A stretch of 8,441 nucleotides of DNA from Nanobdellota archaeon. Its GTDB lineage: Archaea; Nanobdellota; Nanobdellia; Woesearchaeales; BS150m-G63. The stretch covers positions 1 to 8,441 of the forward strand of contig JAGLOT010000019.1 in the NCBI GenBank assembly GCA_023137655.1. The letters are read 5' to 3'. Within the stretch, counting starts at the first letter, position 1. The number at the start of each line of letters is the position of its first letter. Below the pieces are notes generated by a model, which saw only the letters and a list, made by a program, of their open reading frames with translations, had not been told where the DNA came from and did no database searches. Positions 1 through 6,700 of this stretch are shown here, piece after piece. A program made the position numbers and the translations under genes.

Positions 1-1572
1 GGTTGTGGAAGAAAAGGAAAATTTCATTTAATTAGTAAAGATTTGGTGGATGCCCAAAGAATTGTTCTTGAAGAAAGTCATGTCGATTTAGATGGTGGGA
101 GCCAACCAAAAAGGTTAGCCTTTTTCTTAAAAGAAGATTTAGTAAGTCCATTATCTGATAAAAAAACCAATCCTGGAAGCAGGGTTATGATTAATGGTGT
201 TGTAAAAGAAATTCCATTATTAAATCCTTCAGGAACTAGATTAACAAGATATGATTTGGTTGTTGAAGCAAATTATATGGAACCTGTTGAAGAAACATTC
301 CAAGAAATCCAATTAAATTCTGAGGAAGAAAAAACTATGATTGCGCTTTCTAAAAGCCCTAAGTTGTTTAATCATTTAGTTAGTAGTATTGCCCCATCTA
401 TTTATGGTCATAATAAAATTAAGGAGGCATTGATATTGCAATTAATGAGTGGTGTTAGTAAAACAAGAGATGACGGGGTTCGAACTAGGGGGGATATCCA
501 TATACTTTTAATTGGGGACCCTGGAAGTGGTAAATCACAATTATTGAAAAGAACAACTGTTGTTGCACCTAAGGCAAGATATGTTAGTGGTAAGGGTGTG
601 AGTGGTGCAGGACTAACTGCAACTGTTGTTAAGGATGAATTTTTGAGGGGTTGGGCCCTTGAAGCAGGAACTTTAGTTTTAGCAAATGATGGTTTAGCTT
701 GTATAGATGAGTTGGATAAAATGAGTGTAGAAGATAGAAGTGCGATGCACGAAGCCCTAGAACAACAAACAGTTAGTATAAGTAAGGCAAATGTTCAGGC
801 TACACTAATGGCTAGAACAACCGTACTTGCAGCTGCAAACCCAAAACTAGGAAGGTTTGACCCTTACAGTTCTATTGGTGGCCAAATTAATTTACCCCCT
901 GCTTTAATTAACAGATTTGATTTAATATTCCCTGTAAGGGATATGCCTAACAAAATTAAGGATGAGAAATTAGCAACCCACATTCTTGCACTACATAAAA
1001 ATCCAGAAAATCAGGAGGTTGAGATTGATACTGATACTATGAAAAAATATATTGCTTATGCTAAACAAAGATTTAATCCTGTTTTGAGTGATGAAGCGAT
1101 AGAAGAAATTAAAAATTATTATATTGAAATGAGGGGGAAAGGTTCTGTTGAAGAAGGAAAAGTTAGTTCAATCCCGATTTCTCCAAGACAATTAGAGGCA
1201 TTGGTTAGATTAGCAGAAGCATCTGCTAGAGCTAGGTTTAGCATGGTAGTTGAAAAAAAAGATGCAAAAAGATCCATAAGTTTAGTTCATTATTGTTTAC
1301 AACAAGTGGGAATGGATACAGAAACTGGAACTTTTGATATTGATAGAATTGCAACTGGAGTTACTGCAAGTCAAAGAAGTAAAATATTAACTATTAAAGA
1401 AATAATTGAAAATCTTGAAAAATCATCTGGCAAGGTTATTTCAATTGAAGATGTAATTACAGAAGCAAAACTTAAAGAAATTAGTGAATCTGAAATTGAT
1501 CAAGCAATTGAGAAGTTAAAAAGAAATGGTGATTTATTTGAACCAAAAAGGGGTTTTATCAGTAGGGTATAA
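1..1572 (+). CDS. mcm: Replicative DNA helicase MCM (5' end cut off by the window edge)
   Basis: ATP-driven ring helicase that unwinds DNA at the archaeal replication fork. The reading frame is open from base 1 and shows 523 residues. It begins inside the N-terminal zinc ribbon (GCGRKG, residues 1-6), so the true start lies outside; the first start-like codon, TTG at 43, is not the start. After the rest of the N-terminal OB region, the AAA+ core (about 120-420) has Walker A GDPGSGKS (172-179), Walker B CIDELDKM (234-241), the pre-sensor-1 hairpin lysine in SISKA (K262), sensor 1 AAANPK (277-282), the arginine finger in NRFD (R305) and the sensor 2 arginine in SPRQLEAL (R396). Residues about 459-523 look like the family's C-terminal winged helix. 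All catalytic motifs are intact, and there is no intein at Walker A. The GSGKS loop resembles Methanothermobacter MCM rather than the GxAKS of many MCMs. It is followed after 27 bases by the RPA-like gene, so the two are probably co-transcribed. Confidence 0.97.
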   Translation, partial: GCGRKGKFHLISKDLVDAQRIVLEESHVDLDGGSQPKRLAFFLKEDLVSPLSDKKTNPGSRVMINGVVKEIPLLNPSGTRLTRYDLVVEANYMEPVEETFQEIQLNSEEEKTMIALSKSPKLFNHLVSSIAPSIYGHNKIKEALILQLMSGVSKTRDDGVRTRGDIHILLIGDPGSGKSQLLKRTTVVAPKARYVSGKGVSGAGLTATVVKDEFLRGWALEAGTLVLANDGLACIDELDKMSVEDRSAMHEALEQQTVSISKANVQATLMARTTVLAAANPKLGRFDPYSSIGGQINLPPALINRFDLIFPVRDMPNKIKDEKLATHILALHKNPENQEVEIDTDTMKKYIAYAKQRFNPVLSDEAIEEIKNYYIEMRGKGSVEEGKVSSIPISPRQLEALVRLAEASARARFSMVVEKKDAKRSISLVHYCLQQVGMDTETGTFDIDRIATGVTASQRSKILTIKEIIENLEKSSGKVISIEDVITEAKLKEISESEIDQAIEKLKRNGDLFEPKRGFISRV

Positions 1573-1586
1573 TTAATAAAATATAT

Positions 1587-1590
1587 GGTG
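1587..1590 (+). promoter_or_regulatory. Weak Shine-Dalgarno-like GGTG before the RPA-like gene
   Basis: GGTG lies 9 bases before the ATG at 1600 and matches part of the archaeal GGAGGTGA ribosome-binding consensus. It sits in the 27-base gap after the mcm stop, which fits translation of the second gene from a shared mRNA. The match is only four bases long, so support is modest. Confidence 0.4.
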
Positions 1591-1599
1591 TGAATTAAA

Positions 1600-2292
1600 A
1601 TGGAAACAATACAAAAAAGACAGGTTGCATTTAAAGTTAGAATAGGGAAGGTCAGCGAAGGTGATTATGTTAAGGAAAGTGGTTGGTTGCCAAATTATAT
1701 TTTGATTAATGGTAAAAAAGTTTCTAGGATAAATGTAATTGGAATTTGTGTCTCTGCTAATGATGGTGGAAAAGAATTTGTATTGGAAGATAAAAGCGGT
1801 AGAATACCTATAAGAAGTTTTGAAGATAATGATTATAAAGTTAATATTGGTGATATTGTTTTGGTTGTTGGTAGACCAAGAGAATTTAATGATGAAAGAT
1901 ATGTAGTTCCTGAAATTGTAAGGTTTGCCGATAGAAATTGGTTTAGATTAAGGGAATTAGAATTAGTTTCTTTGGATAATGCGTTTGGAACTACTAGTGA
2001 AAGCCAACATCTAAAAAATGATGTGAGTACTATGAAACTTGTTGAAGGAATTATAAGTTCTAAAGTAAAAGAAGAAGTATTTGATAAAAAAGAAAAAAAG
2101 ATTCAAGAAGATATAATTAAAAGTGTTACAGATCCGGATGATGTGATGAGGCAAATTAAACTTTTAGATTCTGGCGATGGTGCAGATTATGAAGAACTTC
2201 TTGCCAAACTTGGTGATGGGAAAATAATTAAAATGTTACTTGAAGAAGGGGAGATATTTGAAATTAAACCAGGTAAGATTAAAATATTATAA
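1600..2292 (+). CDS. RPA-like single-strand DNA-binding protein (OB fold plus C-terminal winged helix)
   Basis: Probable single-stranded-DNA-binding protein of 230 residues, resembling archaeal RPA-associated/RPA32-type proteins (COG3390-like). After a conserved-looking opening (KRQVAFKVRIG, residues 6-16), residues about 42-125 form a single OB fold: SRINVIG (42-48), FVLEDKSGRIPIR (60-72), VNIGDIVLVVGRPRE (81-95), YVVPEI (101-106). A polar linker (about 130-190) leads to a small C-terminal domain (about 194-230) with DYEELLAKLGDGKI and EEGEIFEIKPGKIKIL, the pattern of the RPA32-type winged helix. There is no zinc finger and only one OB fold, so it may pair with another RPA subunit encoded elsewhere. 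The ATG start gives the expected N-terminus and lies 27 bases after mcm. It follows mcm on the same strand with no T-tract between them, consistent with an operon. The assignment to the OB/RPA group is firm; the exact orthologue (RPA32-like versus RPA-associated protein) is not. Confidence 0.8.
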   Translation: METIQKRQVAFKVRIGKVSEGDYVKESGWLPNYILINGKKVSRINVIGICVSANDGGKEFVLEDKSGRIPIRSFEDNDYKVNIGDIVLVVGRPREFNDERYVVPEIVRFADRNWFRLRELELVSLDNAFGTTSESQHLKNDVSTMKLVEGIISSKVKEEVFDKKEKKIQEDIIKSVTDPDDVMRQIKLLDSGDGADYEELLAKLGDGKIIKMLLEEGEIFEIKPGKIKIL

Positions 2293-2303
2293 TTTTCTTT
2301 TTT
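2293..2303 (+). terminator. T-tract terminator after mcm / RPA-like genes
   Basis: TTTTCTTTTTT directly follows the TAA stop of the RPA-like gene, and T-rich sequence continues to about 2340. Archaeal RNA polymerase terminates at U-rich stretches without needing a hairpin. The opposite strand has no comparable T-tract in this gap, so the signal serves the plus-strand operon. Confidence 0.6.
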
Positions 2304-2340
2304 AGAATTGTTTTCTACTTCTGTTAATTTATTATTTTAT

Positions 2341-3192
2341 TTATCCAAAGAATAAAGGGGTTATGAATACCTCTAATAATGCGGAAATAAATAATAAGAG
2401 TAATGATATTAAAAGTAAATCTGAAGAATCTACAAGGATTTTACCAAACTTCTTTGTTTGAAAGTTATGTTGGATTACTGCTACTGAAATTATACTTCCT
2501 GCAAAACCTGCCGTAAAATATGCAAGAATTTCTGGGATTCCATGAATGGAATATCTTAATAAACCTAAGGAGAACACATGAAAATATGCCCCTATCTGAG
2601 CCAGGCCTGTTTTTGCAGCATATTGGGCAAGATTTGAACGTATAAAATTTCCAATTGCAGTTCCTATGACTGATGCATTCCATGTTAGAATAAATAATGC
2701 GCCTGCACCATAAATGAATGAGAATAATATACAGAATATTAATACCTTCAAATTATTAAAGAATATTACAGAAAATACCCTTAATGGATTAACCACATTT
2801 GGTGCTAATCTTGTATTTATATTTAGGATGGTATCTGCTTGAGTTTTAAATAGTATATTGGTCATTGATGTGGGTAAGATTACATACCAAACAGAAAATG
2901 CAATTACAAATCCAAAAAATAGGAAAAGAAATGTTGTTAATGCTTTTGAATGGTCCTTCAAAATTGTTTTTTCTGATAAATCAGTTAAGTCTTCTTCTTC
3001 TTGAATCTTTATTGTATTATATATGAAAGGGAATGCTGCAAGGACAGTGAGAAACACCATTGCTAAAGATGCAAAATCTTGAAATATCCATAATGATAGA
3101 AGTATTGCAGTAGATGTAAAAATAAAACCAATTAAAAGTGCTTTTGATTTGCTAACATGTTGTTTTGGGGCAATTAAGGATTCTAAGACCAT
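2341..3192 (-). CDS. SpoIIM-family (stage II sporulation protein M-like) integral membrane protein
   Basis: Polytopic membrane protein of 283 residues in the SpoIIM/COG1300 family. In Bacillus, SpoIIM is part of the engulfment machinery; the archaeal role is unknown. The N-terminus MVLESLIAPKQHVSKSK is short and basic. Hydrophobic segments lie at about 18-36, 42-60, 86-107, 147-170, 200-213, 220-241 and 257-280, giving six or seven spans. A long polar loop (61-85, with EEEDLTDLSE) separates spans 2 and 3. Family hallmarks are NN before the fourth span (146-147), the small-residue stretch YGAGALFILTWNASVIGTAIG (161-181), and HGIPE (217-221) followed by AGFAGSI (228-234). The ATG is supported by a TATA element 25 bases upstream, which implies a leaderless mRNA. 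It is convergent with the RPA-like gene and divergent from aIF2-beta, so it appears to be a single-gene unit. Family membership is well supported; no function should be inferred from the sporulation name. Confidence 0.85.
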   Translation of the reverse strand: MVLESLIAPKQHVSKSKALLIGFIFTSTAILLSLWIFQDFASLAMVFLTVLAAFPFIYNTIKIQEEEDLTDLSEKTILKDHSKALTTFLFLFFGFVIAFSVWYVILPTSMTNILFKTQADTILNINTRLAPNVVNPLRVFSVIFFNNLKVLIFCILFSFIYGAGALFILTWNASVIGTAIGNFIRSNLAQYAAKTGLAQIGAYFHVFSLGLLRYSIHGIPEILAYFTAGFAGSIISVAVIQHNFQTKKFGKILVDSSDLLLISLLLLFISALLEVFITPLFFG

Positions 3193-3212
3193 AAGTAAAC
3201 TTATTAATTTTG

Positions 3213-3221
3213 ATTTATATA
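3213..3221 (-). promoter_or_regulatory. TATA box for the SpoIIM-like gene (leaderless)
   Basis: On the minus strand the sequence reads TATATAAAT, preceded by an A-rich BRE-like stretch (CAAAAAC). Its centre is about 25 bases from the ATG, which places transcription initiation at or very near the start codon. No Shine-Dalgarno sequence is present, consistent with a leaderless transcript. Confidence 0.65.
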
Positions 3222-3228
3222 GTTTTTG

Positions 3229-3240
3229 TTATTTAAATAA
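3229..3240. repeat. 12-base perfect palindrome between the divergent promoters
   Basis: TTATTTAAATAA is its own reverse complement and lies between the two outward-facing TATA elements, seven bases behind the minus-strand TATA. The position suits an operator for a dimeric regulator, but the DNA here is almost pure A+T and such palindromes arise readily by chance. Confidence 0.3.
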
Positions 3241-3251
3241 AATAAATTAAG

Positions 3252-3267
3252 GGAAAGGTTTATAAAA
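3252..3267 (+). promoter_or_regulatory. BRE/TATA promoter for aIF2-beta (leaderless)
   Basis: A purine-rich BRE-like GGAAAGG (3252-3258) is followed by TTTATAAAA (3259-3267), a strong archaeal TATA element. Its centre is 26 bases before the ATG at 3289, so initiation is predicted at about the A of the start codon. No ribosome-binding sequence lies between, which again indicates a leaderless mRNA. Confidence 0.75.
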
Positions 3268-3288
3268 CGCCTCAAATGAGTAATAAAT

Positions 3289-3693
3289 ATGGATTATGAA
3301 AAAATGTTGGATAGTGGGATAAAAGAAATCCCTGAAGAAATGATACATAAATCTAGATTTGAAGTTCCCAAAGCTAAAGGGCATATTCAAGGTAATACTA
3401 CAGTAATCAATAATTTTTATCAAGTTGTAGCAGATCTTGGAAGGCCAAAAGAACATTTAATGAAATTTCTCTTAAAAGAATTAGCTACAAGGGGGGATTT
3501 AACAGATAAAGCATTATTACTGAAAAGAAAGGTTAATGGTGTTGCAGTAAATGAAAAAATCAAAAAATATGCAGAAGAATATGTTATTTGTCCTGAGTGT
3601 GGTAAGCCAGATACTAAAATAATTAAAGAAGGTGCTATTACTTTTATGAGGTGTATGGCTTGTGGTTCAAAACATACATTAAAAAATTATTGA
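3289..3693 (+). CDS. eif2b: Translation initiation factor aIF2, beta subunit
   Basis: Beta subunit (134 residues) of the heterotrimeric aIF2 complex, which brings initiator methionyl-tRNA to the small ribosomal subunit in a GTP-dependent manner. The N-terminal helix (YEKMLDSGIKEIPE, 3-16) corresponds to the gamma-binding segment. The core alpha/beta domain has RFEVPKAKGHIQGNTTVINN (23-42), LGRPKEHLMKFLLKELAT (50-67) and VNEKIKKYAEEYV (87-99). The C-terminal zinc ribbon has all four cysteines, C101/C104 (CPEC) and C122/C125 (CMAC). Its length and domain order are normal for the family. The ATG choice is fixed by the TATA element 26 bases upstream. The gene stands alone between divergent SpoIIM-like and convergent PolD genes, with T-tracts after its stop. 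The single-copy ribosomal context often seen for aIF2 subunits is not present here. Confidence 0.97.
   Translation: MDYEKMLDSGIKEIPEEMIHKSRFEVPKAKGHIQGNTTVINNFYQVVADLGRPKEHLMKFLLKELATRGDLTDKALLLKRKVNGVAVNEKIKKYAEEYVICPECGKPDTKIIKEGAITFMRCMACGSKHTLKNY
3681..3686 (-). terminator. Possible T-tract terminator for the PolD genes, inside the aIF2-beta 3' end
   Basis: On the minus strand a run of six T lies about 85 bases past the DP2 stop codon, within the last codons of the opposing aIF2-beta gene. The 76-base convergent gap itself has no minus-strand T-tract, so this is the first plausible U-rich stop signal for the PolD transcript. Evidence is positional only. Confidence 0.3.
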
Positions 3694-3705
3694 AATGGAT
3701 TCTTA

Positions 3706-3738
3706 TTTTTTAGTTCTGTTATTTCTTTAGTGTTTTTT
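3706..3738 (+). terminator. Two T-tracts terminating aIF2-beta transcription
   Basis: Two runs of six T (3706-3711 and 3733-3738) lie 13 and 40 bases after the aIF2-beta stop, in otherwise T-rich sequence. This is the usual form of an archaeal intrinsic terminator, with the second run as a back-up. Confidence 0.6.
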
Positions 3739-3769
3739 ATTTAATTTAGTTCAAGATAATCTGATTAAT

Positions 3770-6700
3770 TTAATCAAACCACATACCTAACCCAACTTGT
3801 TTTTCTTTGTCTCTCCCAAATATATTTTCTATCATTTTCTTAACTAAGAATATTGTTTGTTTTAAATATGGTGAGAGATTATATTTCTCAGATAAACTAA
3901 TTGTTGGTTCAAGGTATTTTACAATTGATCCTTCTGAAACTGTAAATATTATTTTTCCATTAGGACATTTATCACATGTGCCAGATAAAGGGGGCCTTCT
4001 ATATTTGGCATTACATTTAACACATCTAAATCCTTGGGTTGAGAACTTTCTTAAATTACCTTTAATGTCTCTAATAAAGTGCTTTTCAATTACAATTCTT
4101 GCAACATCTGATTCATCCACTGCCCTTATTTTTTCGGCTAAAATCATTTGACCTGTTAATTTATCTTTCATAGAGGGGAGTGTTTTATATGCAGAACAAG
4201 TTACCCCAGAATTTATATTATTGGTGTGGTGTGTGAAACCAAAATCATAATATTGTTTTGGTGTTGCTAATCTTTTTCCAAATAGGGGGAAATTTATTTC
4301 CCAGGGTTTCTTGTATTCTAAACAAGCATTATAGAAACTTAAAGGGTATTTCCATTCAACATCTAAATCAAAAACCATATCATCTACTTCTTGTGGGATT
4401 AATTTTGATGTTATGATTAATGGTGCGTCTTGTTTTGAACCCCTATGTGCTGGTAGGTATTCTTTTGAAAAATTTAAGAAATTATCTAGTAAAAGTATTG
4501 CACATGCTTCATCTCCATCACAATCTCTTCTGGTTGCGGCATGAATTACTGGTGATGCATATAATCCTTGGGTATCTGAAAATCCTATAATCCTTGCAAC
4601 TATGCCAGCCGATGTATGTGGTGCAAGAATTGTTGTTAAATGCCCTGCTAAATCTTCTGGTGATTTGAGATTATAATAGGGGGGTAAATTATAAAATTTA
4701 ATTAGTAAATCATCTATAAATTTTGATACTTTAAGGAAACATGTTTGTGCTCCTTCTTCTCCACTACCATAGGATTTTGGTAAAATAACATCTTGTGGAA
4801 GGATTTCAAGAATTTGATTTTCATCTTCTAACAATTTTCCTTCAATATCTTTAATATATCCAAGTTCTTTTAATTTTTCGATTTGAGTTCCAATTTCTTT
4901 AGGTTTAAAGTGGGTTATTGGTTGTTGGGTCATATCATATCTAATGGTTCCATCCTTATTTACATAAACCCCATGGTGTGCCCTTAAAATTCCCTTCATT
5001 AAATGTTCAGGTGTGTGGTCTCTATTAGATGTAGTTCTTACACCTTTAATTAAATCAGGTGCAACATTCATTTTTAATTTCTTAAGATATAATTTTAAAT
5101 GTTTTTTAATATCAAAATCTTGAATTTTATAGGTAAGGTTTGGTCCGTGTATCTTACAATCTCTTGATTCCATTAAACCACATATTTTACAAAAATACAT
5201 TCGTTTAGCTTTTGATCCACACTCATCACATGTTGGAAATACTGAATCTGTATTGCATTTTTTACATCTATAAATTGGAAAATCTGCCCTTATGTTTCCA
5301 GATTCAAGTGAAGATTGAAATGATTTTAATCTTCCACCCTCTTCACCGACTGGGAATAGGACGTGTGGACTGCCGGTTAATTTTCTTGGTTTTGCTTTTT
5401 CTGGACGACCCATTCTTGCACCAATAAAATAACCAGATTTATCCCTTAGGAAAACATGTTGTAATGTATTTAACATTTCTAATGGTTTTTTATCAATTGT
5501 GGATTCTAATATTGCCTTTGTTTTGGCTAGGTCTGATTTATCAAAAAAGTTTAATGTGAATGCTATTGCTCTTGCGGTGTCTTTTTCTAAAACAATAAAT
5601 TCATTGTTAGTTACTAAATGGGGAATCCCCATATTTTCAAGAATTATTTTTCTTTTGTCTAAAGGTAATATTAATTTTAGTATTTTTCCACCTTCAGTTT
5701 CAATGTGGCCTTCTTCAATTAATGATATAAAATCAAATAATTCTTGTTTATTTATTAATTTCCAATGGTATGTATAATCTGGATGTAATGGTATGTTAAT
5801 TGATTTTGTCAAGTTAATTGCTGCCTTTGTTGAAATTTTTGCTTTGAAAGGATTTTTTAATAAATAGTCTAAATTTTCTGAATCCATTCCAACTAATTCT
5901 GAAAGTTTTATAGTATCTAAACTTCCAAATAAATCAACAATCTTTTTTTCTAATTCTTGAACCCACCACTCAACACAATAACCTGGTGTAATTAATGTGT
6001 GTGCACGGTTCATAAAATCCCCATAGCAAAATAATATGTCCCCTAAGAATAATATTTCTTCAACTTCAGGTAAATATTTTCTAGCTTGCTTTTCTGTATT
6101 TAATAATAAAACCGAACCATCTTTTAGTTTAACTATTGGGCCTTCAATTGTGTTGCAAGGTGATACTGTTGTTGCCTTACCTGGACGTTCTACTTTTAAT
6201 TGAGTTCCTGTGCCTATATAATCATCTAAAACAACCATTGTTGCTGGATGTAAGCAGGAAGCAGAATAACCAGAAGTCCTACACCTCCCATATCTTAAAC
6301 GAAATCCCCCTGGCGCTAAAGGGTGTGTTAGTACTGGCCTTCCAGCAACTAAATCTTTAATGAAGGTATAATTTGGTGGAACTTTTAATTCTGATTGTCC
6401 ATCTTTTTTATTTGATGTGGCTGAACTTTTAGCCCTTACTTCTTTTTGTATTTTAAGGAATTCTTCAAGGAAATCCCAATGTCCTAATTCAAAATCATGA
6501 CCCCATATAGATAATTTTTTCCAAACTTTTTTTGCTTTTTGACAAAGCCCCTCCCCCACAGTTAAACATACACCATTTCTAATGATGTTGGTTTCTACTC
6601 TTTCAAGATCTTTATAATTTGAAACTTCTTTTTTTTCTGAGGGGTCACCACCAACTTGAACAGGTAAATTTTTAGTCATAAATTCTATTTCTTCGTGTGA

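Noticed and set aside
43..45. TTG as the start codon of mcm
   Set aside because: The frame is open to base 1 and the upstream codons (GCGRKGKFH) are the end of the MCM zinc ribbon, so the gene is cut by the window edge and starts outside.
514..537. Intein at the MCM Walker A site or at the DP2 active site
   Set aside because: These are known intein insertion sites in archaea, but both motifs are uninterrupted and the proteins have intein-free lengths.
1579..1590. TATA-like AATATATGG in the mcm/RPA-like gap as a promoter
   Set aside because: It is only about 17 bases from the ATG, too close for a leaderless start, and there is no terminator after mcm. Operon read-through explains the arrangement better.
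2465..2683. Small open frame opposite/within the SpoIIM-like gene, and similar small frames at 3247-3456, 3807-4151, 5212-5427, 5499-5777, 6136-6360 and 7195-7428
   Set aside because: Each overlaps a clearly real gene in another frame, encodes low-complexity or cysteine/phenylalanine-rich sequence without domain character, and has no convincing start signals.
3193..3288. Replication origin (ORB-like repeats) near the PolD genes
   Set aside because: No repeated G-rich origin-recognition element, no orc1/cdc6 gene and no long non-coding DNA is present. The A+T richness is explained by promoters.
5618..5632. 15-base near-palindrome ATGGGGA-a-TCCCCAT
   Set aside because: It lies inside DP2 coding sequence (MGIPH) with no promoter or gap nearby, and is most likely chance.
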